Shown here piece by piece: positions 31,145-40,857 of a stretch of 44,869 nucleotides of DNA. Positions within the stretch are counted from its first letter, which is position 1. Each line of letters begins with the position of its first letter. The stretch is from assembly GCA_002437305.1 (NCBI GenBank), contig DJOW01000067.1, positions 1-44,869 on the forward strand. The letters run 5' to 3'. Source of the DNA: Bacteroidales bacterium UBA6428 (GTDB lineage Bacteria > Bacteroidota > Bacteroidia > Bacteroidales > UBA932). Under the pieces are notes generated by a model. That model searched no databases. It was given only the letters and a program-made list of their open reading frames with translations, and was not told the DNA's origin. A program made the position numbers and the translations under genes.

Positions 31145-33229
31145 TTAATAGAAACGCGCTCTGTGATCCTTAACGTCCGCCTCCATCATCATGACAGGAA
31201 GAATCATCTGGGAACTGTAGTTTATGATCTGCGCAGCGGCGTTCTTGGCATCATCCTCAGTGTAGAAAGCACCGGTGTCACGGGAATTGACCTTGAAAAT
31301 GTAGGTGCCGATCGTTCCTGCCACAGGACCGCAAATCTTTCCTTCTGGAGCGACAGAAACCGCACCTATGAACTTAGGATCAAGTCCCTGGCCGGACATG
31401 GAAGCGAATCTTACATCCACCCCTGAGCTTACTGAAGTGTGAAGTGTGTCAGCGATAGTCTTAAGATCATTTAGTCCTTGGATCTTCCGGGCAATGTCAG
31501 CCGCGGCTTTCTCACTTGCCTTCTGGAAGTAAAGCTGCTGACGGATGTTCTCCTTAACTTCGTCAAGCTTGGCTATTCCTTCCTTGTGGATTCCGGTGAC
31601 GGCGGCGATAAACAAATAGTTGTTGTTGACAGTGATGATCTCGGAGACCTTTCCCACCTTGTTGTCAAACACCCACCTGGTCACTTCCTTAGCCTGAGAG
31701 ATAGAACCATAGTTAGAGGTTGCCTCAGTGACCCTCAGAGGATGTGAGTAGATTCCCATGGAATCCACAGCGGCCTTATAGTTATTGTATTTGCCATCGG
31801 CGATCTTTGAGAACTTGCTCGCCTGGGCATAGTAGCTATTGAATGTCTCACCGCTTGCAAGAGCCGTCTTCTCCAGGATGGCAACCTGCTTTTTAACTAC
31901 AGGGGCGGTTCTCTTTGAGACTTCCACGATGTGAGTTCCGTACTGGGTCTTGACAATGTAAGGCTTGCCGATCTGGGCAGTGAACACAGACTCGAATCCA
32001 GGGATCATGTAGGTTTGGGTCATCCATCCGATGTTGCCTTGCTCACCGTCAGCAGAGCTTCTTGTGTCTGCTGAATATGCCGCTGCGACATTAGAGAAAT
32101 TCTCACCCTTGGAGAGTACATTCAAGAGACTGTCAGCTTTTGTCTCAGAACCTGCCTGAAGAAGAATGTGCCTGACATAGACGGAATCGGGAATCTGGGC
32201 GGTCGCCATGACCCTGGCAGCGTAGAACACATTATTGGCAGAGACTATAGGCGAGGTACCGACATTGTTGGCATCGACAAAATCGCTTATCTCCTTGTTG
32301 ACTGTTGAAAGCTCACCGGCCTTGTACCAGTAGTCACTGAGATTCTTCTCTGAGTTCTTCGCAAGGAATGACTTCATGTTGTCGGTAGTCGAAAACTCAT
32401 CGTAAACCTTAGCGATAGCCTCGTTGGTGGCGTTTATGTCAGACTCCGATGGCTTGACCTCGAAGACAACGTACTCTATGTCTCTGGAGGCGTTCTGCCT
32501 GAAATTCTTCTTGTGACCCTCATAGTACTTTCTGATCTCCTCACCGCTTACCTTGACAGTTGAATCAGCGCTGTAGTTCGGAACCATGACGAAGTCCACG
32601 TTTGTGGTGTTGTTGTTCTCCGCGATAGCCCTTCTAAGCATCAGAGGATTCTGGTAATTGCCATAAGAGAACAAAGAACCGTACTTGGCGTAATACTGCT
32701 GCGTGTTGACTGTGCTCTGGAGGAAGTTCCAGTAATCCCTGAGCCTTCCGGTCTGATCCTGCGAGACACCATCGAGAAGATTCTGCAAAGCTTCCTTTGA
32801 GAAATTGCCGTTCTCATCCAAAAAGGCAGGATTCTGGGAAATGACAGGGGATATCATGTCACCGGCAAGAAGTTCCTTCATCTCCTCGTCTCCAACCCTG
32901 ATTCCTGCATCCTTGGCATTCTTAATGAACAAGTACTTGTCCAACAGACCTTGCCAAGCAGAGTTGCGGATCTGCTCCTGCTGCTGTTCGCTCTGAGATG
33001 TAGATCCTGTCACCATCTCATTGATGGTGGTGTACTTTTCAACATCCTGCTGAAAATCCAGATAAGAAATGGTCTTACCATTGATCTCTCCCACATCATT
33101 CTTTGACGACATCGCATTAAAAGCAGTCTCAAGAGTCTGTGGATCAATAATAAACGACAAAAGAGCCAAGGCAATGATAATAGACACCGCCATGCCAGCC
33201 TTTTCGCGAGTTTTTTGAAGAATCGCCAT
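31145..33229 (-). CDS. ppiD: PpiD-like periplasmic peptidyl-prolyl isomerase/chaperone
   Basis: A membrane-anchored foldase that helps newly exported outer-membrane proteins. It is 694 residues, near the usual length for Bacteroidales SurA-N-domain proteins. A single N-terminal anchor helix (about 13-30) is followed by a SurA-like N domain (GEINGKTISYLDFQQDVEKY), then a parvulin rotamase domain in the middle (VYVRHILLQAG through IGWMTQTYMIPGFE and YGTHIVEVSKR) and a second degenerate parvulin-like region. The start is ATG at 33229, with a TATTTTTG box 24 bases upstream. It is the last gene in the chain that includes lptC. Confidence 0.88.
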   Translation of the reverse strand: MAILQKTREKAGMAVSIIIALALLSFIIDPQTLETAFNAMSSKNDVGEINGKTISYLDFQQDVEKYTTINEMVTGSTSQSEQQQEQIRNSAWQGLLDKYLFIKNAKDAGIRVGDEEMKELLAGDMISPVISQNPAFLDENGNFSKEALQNLLDGVSQDQTGRLRDYWNFLQSTVNTQQYYAKYGSLFSYGNYQNPLMLRRAIAENNNTTNVDFVMVPNYSADSTVKVSGEEIRKYYEGHKKNFRQNASRDIEYVVFEVKPSESDINATNEAIAKVYDEFSTTDNMKSFLAKNSEKNLSDYWYKAGELSTVNKEISDFVDANNVGTSPIVSANNVFYAARVMATAQIPDSVYVRHILLQAGSETKADSLLNVLSKGENFSNVAAAYSADTRSSADGEQGNIGWMTQTYMIPGFESVFTAQIGKPYIVKTQYGTHIVEVSKRTAPVVKKQVAILEKTALASGETFNSYYAQASKFSKIADGKYNNYKAAVDSMGIYSHPLRVTEATSNYGSISQAKEVTRWVFDNKVGKVSEIITVNNNYLFIAAVTGIHKEGIAKLDEVKENIRQQLYFQKASEKAAADIARKIQGLNDLKTIADTLHTSVSSGVDVRFASMSGQGLDPKFIGAVSVAPEGKICGPVAGTIGTYIFKVNSRDTGAFYTEDDAKNAAAQIINYSSQMILPVMMMEADVKDHRARFY

Positions 33230-33252
33230 TGTGTATTACGTTTTTTAATTTC

Positions 33253-33260
33253 CAAAAATA
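33253..33260 (-). promoter_or_regulatory. Candidate -7 box for ppiD
   Basis: The minus strand reads TATTTTTG, a match to TAnnTTTG, 24 bases before the ppiD ATG in the 73-base gap after lptC. A near match, TATCTTCG, lies 20 bases further upstream. Confidence 0.4.
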
Positions 33261-33302
33261 GGTATTGGGGTGCGAAGATAGTGATTTTAATTCAATTAAC
33301 CA

Positions 33303-33932
33303 TTATTTTTTAAGCAAAGGTCCAATAAAGTTTACTGAGTCCACGACAACCCTTGTCGAATCCCGCACAACAACAACGTCACTGTTGAACGCCTTGAATA
33401 TTCTTACATTCCTCGCCTTTTCGTCAGACCTCATGCCAAAACCCTGCAGAAAACCATCGTTGGAAAACATTCTCACATAACAGTCCGTGTAGATTTCCTT
33501 GTTGACTTGATCCCAGTAAAGCGTGTCAGTCTCCAAAGTCTGTTGGTTTATAACATTCTGCAGAACTACATTGCCGAAGGCTGACCAATACTCGTCCTTT
33601 GATTTCTTGCTTTTGTAATGCTTGGCGTTATCGGAATGCATGATCGTCTCAAGCCTGTCGTCCTCAGAGTAGGAATAGGCATGAAGACCTCTCGGGAAAA
33701 GCTCGTAAGAACAACTGTCATTATCATACCTCTCCATGACGTCAGCCTCCACTCTCATTTGTAGACTGCCATTCACGGTCTGGACAAAGAACATGCTGTC
33801 AACCGTCTGGACTGGCGTCTCGGCAAGATCAAGATGCTCAGCCTCAGACAGTTTCCCTTTACAGGAATATACGATGAAAGCAACCGCCGACGCGATTGCA
33901 ATCATCATAAGACTATGTATGTTCCGCTTCAA
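33303..33932 (-). CDS. lptC: LptC, periplasmic lipopolysaccharide export protein
   Basis: Part of the Lpt bridge that carries lipopolysaccharide from the inner to the outer membrane. It has 209 residues, with one N-terminal hydrophobic segment that ends in a Cys (VYSC at about 24) and may be a lipoprotein anchor. It then has the beta-jellyroll of LptC: NGSLQMRVEADVMERYD, YSYSEDDRLETIMHSDNAKHY, WSAFGNVVLQNV, ETDTLYWDQVNKEIYTDCYVRM and DGFLQGFGMRSD. It starts eight bases after the TPR gene. Confidence 0.88.
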   Translation of the reverse strand: MKRNIHSLMMIAIASAVAFIVYSCKGKLSEAEHLDLAETPVQTVDSMFFVQTVNGSLQMRVEADVMERYDNDSCSYELFPRGLHAYSYSEDDRLETIMHSDNAKHYKSKKSKDEYWSAFGNVVLQNVINQQTLETDTLYWDQVNKEIYTDCYVRMFSNDGFLQGFGMRSDEKARNVRIFKAFNSDVVVVRDSTRVVVDSVNFIGPLLKK

Positions 33933-33939
33933 TTCAGCA

Positions 33940-35244
33940 TTATTTCTGTGTCCTTACGGTAGTTGTCGCGTGCATTCCACCGCAGTTGACCGTGTAAGAC
34001 TGTCCGTCGACAACATCGTACATGAAAGCCTCAGCCTTCTGAGGATAGTAGACACTGTAGGATGAAATGAGTTTGTTGCAGTCTTCTGTCAACGAAGCGT
34101 CGGCCGCCTTTGCCTTCTGCAGATAATCGACCGCTACCCAATACTTGGCTCTGATCTCGATCTCATTGCCGCTGCACCGGACGCTACCCCAGATCGTCGC
34201 GATAAGGTAGTAAGCCTTACCCTGATGGTCAGGTTTGAGCTCCGCCGCTTTCTTGGCATACTCAAACGCCTTGTCTGTGATGTTGTTCTTGAGGCAGTAA
34301 GTCGCAAGCTCTATCAGGTAGTCAGCCTTGACCGGATCATCGTCAGGACAAAGGGAAACAGCCTCCTCGAAATACTTTATGGCTTCGGTAACCTCATCCT
34401 TGGCAGCATGAAGCTTGTAAAGATAATAGGCGGATGATGATGACGGCTGGTTGTTATGCATCTTTGTCACAGCCTTGAGGAAAAGATCGTTGTCTTGGCA
34501 TCCTTCTGTGGAACCCAGCATCTTGACGATGTTGGTGACAAGCTCCATATTGTCAGGGTCAGCCTCAAGACGTGGAGTGAACAAAGCGATAAGGTTGTCA
34601 CAGCTGGCCACCTGGCTCGTGATGAAAAGTCCCTCCAAGTCAGATTTGACCTTCGAATTATCCCCGGCGTTTCCAGCCTTGTCAAGAAGGGCGATGGCTT
34701 TCTGGTAGGTGTTGATCACATCCTCCGCCCCCAATGCGGACTTCTTGTAAAGCTCGATCGCGGCGTTGAGATCCAGAAGAAGAAGATTAGGTTTTACCTT
34801 CTCCTGATTAGCCTCTATGATCTTGTTCAGCTGGTCATAGATAACCTGAGGATCCTTGTAGTATTGCGCGACGTACTGACCCTTAGAATTGAGAGCGGTC
34901 ACAGCATACTTAGGATAATACTGAACCCTGAGATCATTAAGAGTGAGGACAGTGTCGATCATGGCGGCGCGTACCTGCGGATCCTTGGATTTCACTATCT
35001 CCTTTCCCAGAAGAGTCATACCATTAAGCAGCATGTTCTGGCTCGCTGTCGGAGGACAAAGTCTAAAAGCTTTTCTCCAGTTAGGAAGAGCCTCTGTGTA
35101 ATTCTTCTGCTTGTAGTACTCTTGATAGTAAGACAGATACTTGATGCATTCCGCGCTGTCAGCGCCATACTTTCCCTGTGCGGAGACCTTGGTGCCAACC
35201 GCGGCCATCGCAAGAGTCAACAATACTAATGTAATCCTTTTCAT
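33940..35244 (-). CDS. Secreted tetratricopeptide-repeat protein
   Basis: A 434-residue protein with signal peptide MKRITLVLLTLAMAAVGTKVSAQ. The rest is helical with several TPR units: NYTEALPNWRKAFRLCPP near the N-terminus, DKAFEYAKKAAELKPDHQGKAYY and VAVDYLQKAKAADASL near the C-terminus. TPRs are protein-protein binding scaffolds. It lies in a row with an outer-membrane protein and lptC, as homologs do in other Bacteroidales, which suggests a role in envelope assembly; its partner is not known to me. Confidence 0.82.
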   Translation of the reverse strand: MKRITLVLLTLAMAAVGTKVSAQGKYGADSAECIKYLSYYQEYYKQKNYTEALPNWRKAFRLCPPTASQNMLLNGMTLLGKEIVKSKDPQVRAAMIDTVLTLNDLRVQYYPKYAVTALNSKGQYVAQYYKDPQVIYDQLNKIIEANQEKVKPNLLLLDLNAAIELYKKSALGAEDVINTYQKAIALLDKAGNAGDNSKVKSDLEGLFITSQVASCDNLIALFTPRLEADPDNMELVTNIVKMLGSTEGCQDNDLFLKAVTKMHNNQPSSSSAYYLYKLHAAKDEVTEAIKYFEEAVSLCPDDDPVKADYLIELATYCLKNNITDKAFEYAKKAAELKPDHQGKAYYLIATIWGSVRCSGNEIEIRAKYWVAVDYLQKAKAADASLTEDCNKLISSYSVYYPQKAEAFMYDVVDGQSYTVNCGGMHATTTVRTQK

Positions 35245-35270
35245 GGTTTTGTATTGATTATTTCTATATT

Positions 35271-36596
35271 CTAATTATACTTCGGTTTCAGGAACCAAAT
35301 GTCGAAAATGTTGATGCTTATGTTGAAATTGACATATCTTTCCCTGACCATGCTACCTGTCAGAGTTCCCCTTTGTCCGAAATCAACTCCGAGGGTGAGT
35401 CCGTTGCTCCAGTTGAACACCGGCAAAGTCGCCCCGAATGTCACGCCCAAGGCGTTTATCGATTTGCCATCAAGCTTGCAACAGGCCTGATCCCAATAAG
35501 CTCCGGCCCGGTAAGTCACTCTTTTACGGTAGTAACGAATGTCGTTCCTGTTCGGGACAATGGAGAAGCCGGCCCTTACAGATTGGGACGCTGTGGCTGA
35601 GAAAACAGCATTTCCTACACTTGCAAAACCAATAACCTTATCCATGTTCGATGATCCCCAGTCTGAACGGAAGTAGTTGACCTCAGCGGTCCACTTGTCT
35701 CCACCCTTCAATGCGATTCCCACTCCAAGCTCACCGGCAAGTCTGACATCCCCCCTGCCAAGCGTGTCCACATAGCTCCTTGGGGAAGGTGTGGAATCAT
35801 TAATAGATGAAATAGACTGAATCTCAAATCTTTCCACTTTTCCTCCAAGACTTGTCCCCAATCTGTAGGTGGCTCCGAAGACCGCCGTGACATTTTTGAA
35901 AACCCTTGTCTCGTACTGTACACCAACCTTGGCGGTGAATGCGTTCAAATCCATGTTAAATCCACTGGAGATGTTTCTGTAGGTGGAGTTTGACATCACG
36001 AAATCATTGGTTTTATGCAGGTTGCCGAAATAGTACTGAGCCTCGGCACCAACCGAGAGCCCCTTGGCGACATCCATCCCGGCACCAACGAAGATGTTGG
36101 TCATTCCTCCGTAGCCCTTGACTGTGTTGGTGATGACACCGGTGTTGGTGATGACGGACGGATCAGTAACCTTAGAGGTCATGTCATAGCCAAGATCACT
36201 GTACGGAGTGACACCGGCATACATGGCCAAGGACTTATACACCGGGAACGAGATCACGAAGTCGTAAAAATTGAAAGTGTTGTTCGAAGACTTCATGTCG
36301 TGCTGGGCATAATACCTGTTGCCTTGAGCGATCCCGAAATCCGCCATGAACGACTTCTCTTCCCTCGCTGTCACAGCGGCAGGATTGAGAATGTTTACGT
36401 TCCGCTTGTCTCTGGCGGCAACTCCGACCCCTCCCATGCTCTTGTTGTAGGCGGTTCCTTGCTTCGAGATGTCACCTATGCCGAACATTGAATATGGTGA
36501 GTACGCATTATAAGCCTCGTTCTGAGCACTTAAAGGAAGCGCGCAGAGCAAAGAGACCACAAAGGGCAATACATTATTTACCGTTTTTTTCAACAT
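35271..36596 (-). CDS. Outer-membrane beta-barrel protein (FadL/PorV-like)
   Basis: A 441-residue secreted protein with a signal peptide that ends in LPLSAQ. The N-terminal sequence YSPYSMFGIGDISKQG and GVGVAARDKRNVNILNPAA is typical of a Bacteroidales outer-membrane family related to FadL/PorV-type barrels, where the NPAA region forms the plug hatch. The remainder alternates amphipathic strands and ends in FNISINIFDIWFLKPKYN. Its ATG lies 23 bases inside the end of coaX, so the two genes are co-transcribed. Transported compound unknown. Confidence 0.78.
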   Translation of the reverse strand: MLKKTVNNVLPFVVSLLCALPLSAQNEAYNAYSPYSMFGIGDISKQGTAYNKSMGGVGVAARDKRNVNILNPAAVTAREEKSFMADFGIAQGNRYYAQHDMKSSNNTFNFYDFVISFPVYKSLAMYAGVTPYSDLGYDMTSKVTDPSVITNTGVITNTVKGYGGMTNIFVGAGMDVAKGLSVGAEAQYYFGNLHKTNDFVMSNSTYRNISSGFNMDLNAFTAKVGVQYETRVFKNVTAVFGATYRLGTSLGGKVERFEIQSISSINDSTPSPRSYVDTLGRGDVRLAGELGVGIALKGGDKWTAEVNYFRSDWGSSNMDKVIGFASVGNAVFSATASQSVRAGFSIVPNRNDIRYYRKRVTYRAGAYWDQACCKLDGKSINALGVTFGATLPVFNWSNGLTLGVDFGQRGTLTGSMVRERYVNFNISINIFDIWFLKPKYN

Positions 36597-37305
36597 AACA
36601 TTCGTCCGCGATCAATGCCAAACCCATCAGTACAAGATTGCAGACTGCAAAGATGGAGTTTTTCATTCTTTTTGCAAAATATAAAGCGTCTCCTCCCGTA
36701 AAAACAATCATCTTTCCGGGAAATAAAGACAAGTACCCGGTTATTTCAAACATTATGCCTGACACCACGCCCGACTCGATGGACGATTTCAAAGAATCAC
36801 CGATTCGACAGACCGAAAGGGGAGTGTCAACAAGAGGAAGGGTTCTTGAGTATCTTGACAGAGACTTGAACCGGGTTCTTAATCCTGGAGAAATGTTGCC
36901 TCCTGAATATTCCCCGTCAGGCTCAATCACATCAACGGTCAAAGTGGTTCCAAAATCAAAAACTATGCTTCCTTTTCCTTTGAAGAGATACCTAACCGCG
37001 ATCATAGCCGCGATCCTGTCCGGTGACAGATAAGCCGGAAGCGAATGCTTCTCAGCCACATCCGTGTGGTTACGGTCTATGATGACGAGCCTGCCGCACA
37101 TTGAGCGCAACCTTTTCTCCACGTCCCCGCTGATTTCTATGGAGGAAGAAACCACCATTACGGAAGGCTTTTCCTTATCTATAAGGGAGTCTACATATTC
37201 AAACATCCTTTCTCCCTGGTAACGGAAAGTCTTGCCGAGGGTTGTTTCCTCGGACCAAGCGGCCTTCAAGGCTGTGTTTCCTATTTCCACCAAAAGATTC
37301 GGCAT
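36574..37305 (-). CDS. coaX: Type III pantothenate kinase
   Basis: Phosphorylates pantothenate with ATP in the first step of coenzyme A synthesis. The start is ATG at 37305 (243 residues). Motifs of the ASKHA-fold CoaX family are visible: EIGNTALKAAW at the N-terminus (phosphate loop), LSPDRIAAM mid-protein, FDFGTTLTVDVI (DxGT) followed by GGNISPGLR, and FTGGDA near the C-terminus. It is somewhat divergent from textbook CoaX, as is usual in Bacteroidales. A TACCTTTG -7 box lies 20 bases upstream. Confidence 0.92.
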   Translation of the reverse strand: MPNLLVEIGNTALKAAWSEETTLGKTFRYQGERMFEYVDSLIDKEKPSVMVVSSSIEISGDVEKRLRSMCGRLVIIDRNHTDVAEKHSLPAYLSPDRIAAMIAVRYLFKGKGSIVFDFGTTLTVDVIEPDGEYSGGNISPGLRTRFKSLSRYSRTLPLVDTPLSVCRIGDSLKSSIESGVVSGIMFEITGYLSLFPGKMIVFTGGDALYFAKRMKNSIFAVCNLVLMGLALIADECYVEKNGK

Positions 37306-37325
37306 TGTCAAAATGTGCAAACTTT

Positions 37326-37333
37326 CAAAGGTA
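37326..37333 (-). promoter_or_regulatory. -7 box for the coaX operon
   Basis: The minus strand reads TACCTTTG, a full match to TAnnTTTG, 20 bases before the coaX ATG and only 7 bases beyond the mfd stop. The -33 region would lie inside the mfd gene. Confidence 0.5.
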
Positions 37334-37339
37334 GTAATT

Positions 37340-40300
37340 TTATTTCAATTTATTAAGGATTTGAATAGCTTTTGTCAAAGAATCAATTCCTCGGCTGACG
37401 ATCTTGAGCTTTCCTTCCGACTGCTTCAGATTGAACAGAGTGTCGTTGGAATTGATGCTCTGCAATATTCCTGAAAAGATCCTTGATTTATAGTAAGGAG
37501 ACATCTGATTGGCAATGAAGAACATGATCATCATTCCGTTTTTGATGATGATCTTCTCGAAGCCAAGCTGCCCTCCCATGTTACGGATCTTCACCACATC
37601 AAAAAGATTGTCAACCTCTGACGGCAGCTCACCAAAACGATCCTTAAGCTGATCCTTCATCCTGTCGATCTCCTTATCGCTTGTCATGCCGTCAAGCTGC
37701 TTGTATATTCTTATCTTCTCAGCCGTTATGTCGATGTACGAGTCGGGGATCATCGCAGGTTGGTCCGTCTCGATCGTACAATCCTCCACAAAAACATCAT
37801 CTGTGTGGACCGTGGATATTCCCGTCTCGACTCCGAGTTCCTCCATCGCCTCGGAGAGAATCTTCTGATACGTCTCGTACCCCATGTCCATGATGAACCC
37901 GCTCTGCTCCGCGCCGAGAAGGTTTCCCGCTCCACGAATATCCAGGTCCTGCATGGCTATGTTGAAGCCGCTTCCAAGGTCAGAGAACTCCTCGATCGCC
38001 TTGAGCCTTCTCCTCGCATCATCGGTGATGGTGACAAGCGGGGGAACTATCAGGTAACAGAACGCCTTTCTGTCCGACCTGCCGACTCGCCCTCTGAGTT
38101 GATGGAGATCACTTAGCCCGATGTTCTGCGCCTGGTTGATGATTATGGTGTTGGCGTTCGGAATGTCAAGGCCGTTCTCTATGATCGTGGTGCAAAGGAG
38201 CATGTCATAGTCTCCACGAATAAAATCCAACATCCTGTTTTCCAATTCTTTGGCTTCCATCTGACCATGAGCCACACAGATTTTCATGTCAGGTACAAGC
38301 CTGTGAAGGATCTCCTCGATTGAAGGAAGTTCCTCAACCTTGTTGTGTATGAAGAACAACTGCCCACCACGGTTGAGCTCGTAGTTGATGATGCTCCGGA
38401 TCTCATCCTTGTCGAACAGAATGATCTCCGTCTGTGTCGGAATCCTGTTGGGCGGGGGAGTGTTGATTATGGACAGATCCCTGGCCCCGAGCAAAGAGAA
38501 CTGCAAGGTGCGCGGAATAGGTGTCGCTGTCAGTGTCAGCGTGTCCACGGAAGCCTTGACCTGACGCAGCTTCTCCTTCGTGGAGACTCCGAATTTCTGC
38601 TCTTCATCAATGATCAGAAGCCCAAGATCCTTGAAGTCAAATCCGCTACCGAGCAGTTTGTGGGTACCTATCACGATGTCGAGCCGGCCGTTCTTTAACC
38701 GATTCTTGATGTCATTGATTTCCTTAGTGGTACGTAATCTGCTGACATAATCTACTGTGCAAGGAAAATCCTTTAGACGAGAAGAAAAAGTCGTGTAATG
38801 CTGAAGCGACAGGATAGTGGTGGGTACCAAAACGGCGACCTGCTTCCCATCGGTCACGGCCTTGAACGCCGCCCTGATGGCGATTTCCGTCTTACCGAAT
38901 CCCACGTCACCGCAGACCAGCCTGTCCATAGGACTGTTGTCTTCCATGTCCTTCTTCACAGCCTTGTTCGCCGACTCCTGATCAGGTGTGTCCTCATACA
39001 TGAATGAGGATTCCAATTCTTCCTGAAGATAACTGTCGGGGGAGTACGCGAACCCCTGGGTGGTCTTCCGCTTGGCGTAAAGCTGAATGAGATCCTTGGC
39101 TATGTCCTTGATTTTGGATTTCGCGCTCTGCTTAAGGTTCAGCCAGGTCTTGGAGCCAAGCTTGTTGATCTTTGGAGGAACTCCGTCCTTGGAACGGAAC
39201 CTTGAGATCTTGTTCAGAGAATGCACAGAGACAAACACCACATCCCCGTCCTTGTACATCAGCTTCACGACCTCGTGCATCCGACCCTTGTCATCCCTCA
39301 TCCTGACAAGTCCTCCGAACACACCGACACCATGGTCGATGTGCACGATGTAATCTCCTATGTTAAAAGAAGTCAAATCATTAAGGGTTAGCTGTTCGCT
39401 TTTTTCAACCGTTCTTCTGACGCTGACCCGGTGGAACCGATCGAAAATCTCATGATCAGAATAGCAGCAGATCCGGTCATCCCTGTCAATGAATCCGGAA
39501 TGAATGTTCCTGCCCGGAACAAATTGAGGCACCAGTCCGCTGTTTTCTATCAGAATGGACCTCAACCTTTCGATCTGGGAATTTTTATCACTGAATATGA
39601 AGACCTTGTAGCCACATTCTATGTTTTGTCTGATGTCTGCTGTCAGAAGCTCGAAATTCTTGTTGAAGACCGGCTGAGGGGCTATGTTGAACCCTACCGC
39701 ATCATCAGAGTCAACCCCGAGCGGAACCTCAAGAAACACTCTGCGAAACCTTTCAAGATCACTAAAGAACCCTCTGTCCTTGTACATGTCAGAAGAATCC
39801 AACCAAACCACTGCACCCTTTGGAAACAGGCTGGACACACTGACATTTTCAGCCGTCTGGCCCTCATGTGCAAGATCAGGGAAAATCTCCACCTCTTTTC
39901 TTTCCTCGACGGACAATTGGGTGTTGCAGTCAAACACATGGATCTTCTCGACCTCATCTCCGAAAAAAGACACCCTGAAGGGGTGATTGAATGAGTAGGA
40001 GAATATGTCGATGATAGCCCCTCTTATGGAATACTGCCCTGGAGCCGAAACGAAATCCACTCTTTCAAACCCCTTGCCGGCGAGCAAATCCCTGACGGCA
40101 TCATGGGATATCTCCTGCCCGACCGAAATCTTCAGCAGAGAGGAAATGATCTTTTCAGGAGCCGGAACCATTTCCTCAAGCGCATCAGGGTAAGTTACTA
40201 TGTAAAGATTGGAGGAGTTATCCGCATTGGAAAGCAGCTTGCCCACAGCTGATGTTCTTTGGACCCCGAGAGAGGATTTGTAGTTGCTTCTTTCCACACC

Positions 40301-40588
40301 TTTCCCGCTGTCGGGAAGGTAGAAGACAACGTCTCCGTCCACGAGACCGTAGAGGTCGGAGGAGCAGTACTCGGCACTCTCTCTGTCCGGCAGAACAATG
40401 ACATTGGTACCCGCAGGGGCCACCTGAGAGACAACAAACCACCTGGCCGAAAGAAACAACCCCTTGCAATAAATATTTTTCTCCGAGAGAAGTCTCGCCG
40501 AGAGTTTTTCGGATGAAGCCGAACTTATCAACATAAGCGCCTGAAATGTGTTTAAAAACTGTTGAAAACGCTGTGGAAAACACTTCAC
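37340..40588 (-). CDS. mfd: Mfd, transcription-repair coupling factor
   Basis: Removes stalled RNA polymerase from damaged DNA and recruits UvrA. It has 1,082 residues from a GTG at 40588; the first ATG is at 40534 (residue 19), and which one is used cannot be settled here. Bacteroidales rarely use GTG, but the extra residues look like the first helix of the family. In order there is the UvrB-like N part, the CarD-like RNA polymerase interaction domain (FNIGDYIVHIDHGVGVFGG), the translocase with Walker A GDVGFGKTE, DEEQ box, TATPIPRTLQFSL, LRGRVGRSDRKAF, and the C-terminal TRCF domain. Confidence 0.95.
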   Translation of the reverse strand: MKCFPQRFQQFLNTFQALMLISSASSEKLSARLLSEKNIYCKGLFLSARWFVVSQVAPAGTNVIVLPDRESAEYCSSDLYGLVDGDVVFYLPDSGKGVERSNYKSSLGVQRTSAVGKLLSNADNSSNLYIVTYPDALEEMVPAPEKIISSLLKISVGQEISHDAVRDLLAGKGFERVDFVSAPGQYSIRGAIIDIFSYSFNHPFRVSFFGDEVEKIHVFDCNTQLSVEERKEVEIFPDLAHEGQTAENVSVSSLFPKGAVVWLDSSDMYKDRGFFSDLERFRRVFLEVPLGVDSDDAVGFNIAPQPVFNKNFELLTADIRQNIECGYKVFIFSDKNSQIERLRSILIENSGLVPQFVPGRNIHSGFIDRDDRICCYSDHEIFDRFHRVSVRRTVEKSEQLTLNDLTSFNIGDYIVHIDHGVGVFGGLVRMRDDKGRMHEVVKLMYKDGDVVFVSVHSLNKISRFRSKDGVPPKINKLGSKTWLNLKQSAKSKIKDIAKDLIQLYAKRKTTQGFAYSPDSYLQEELESSFMYEDTPDQESANKAVKKDMEDNSPMDRLVCGDVGFGKTEIAIRAAFKAVTDGKQVAVLVPTTILSLQHYTTFSSRLKDFPCTVDYVSRLRTTKEINDIKNRLKNGRLDIVIGTHKLLGSGFDFKDLGLLIIDEEQKFGVSTKEKLRQVKASVDTLTLTATPIPRTLQFSLLGARDLSIINTPPPNRIPTQTEIILFDKDEIRSIINYELNRGGQLFFIHNKVEELPSIEEILHRLVPDMKICVAHGQMEAKELENRMLDFIRGDYDMLLCTTIIENGLDIPNANTIIINQAQNIGLSDLHQLRGRVGRSDRKAFCYLIVPPLVTITDDARRRLKAIEEFSDLGSGFNIAMQDLDIRGAGNLLGAEQSGFIMDMGYETYQKILSEAMEELGVETGISTVHTDDVFVEDCTIETDQPAMIPDSYIDITAEKIRIYKQLDGMTSDKEIDRMKDQLKDRFGELPSEVDNLFDVVKIRNMGGQLGFEKIIIKNGMMIMFFIANQMSPYYKSRIFSGILQSINSNDTLFNLKQSEGKLKIVSRGIDSLTKAIQILNKLK

Positions 40589-40644
40589 GAAAAGTTCATT
40601 TGGTGCAGCCTCGCACTTTTCAACAACATATTAAAATCTTTTCA

Positions 40645-40675
40645 ATATGGTAACCAACAATTTTACCAATATGTA
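40645..40675. repeat. Imperfect AT-rich inverted repeat between mfd and ruvB
   Basis: GGTAA at 40649-40653 pairs with TTACC at 40663-40667, flanked by ATAT-type arms with one extra base. It lies in the AT-rich 269-base gap between two divergent genes and could be an operator. No gene is seen in the gap. Confidence 0.25.
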
Positions 40676-40801
40676 ACTTCTTAATATTCAATCAGTAAAA
40701 TAAGTTATCAACAAATCAACATTCCTAAAAGAAAAAGAAAATCTGAATATATGATCCCATTTATATTTATTGACTTTTGTTTTTGCTGGTGCACGGTGCG
40801 T

Positions 40802-40835
40802 TTTGTTCCTGCTTTTTCATTTTTCATTATCTTTG
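40802..40835 (+). promoter_or_regulatory. Promoter of ruvB
   Basis: TTTG at 40802-40805 and TATCTTTG at 40828-40835 match the two Bacteroides promoter boxes with a 22-base spacer, slightly long. The ruvB ATG follows 22 bases later. Confidence 0.6.
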
Positions 40836-40857
40836 TACTGGCTAAAAACTCTTACTG

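Noticed and set aside
40560..40715. Possible replication origin: AT-rich gap with DnaA-box-like TTTTCCACA (minus strand, 40572-40580) and several TTNTCAACA-like sequences
   Set aside because: Only one good box match, no cluster of boxes with fixed spacing, and neighbours (mfd, ruvB) that do not mark an origin. AT-rich gaps produce such matches by chance.
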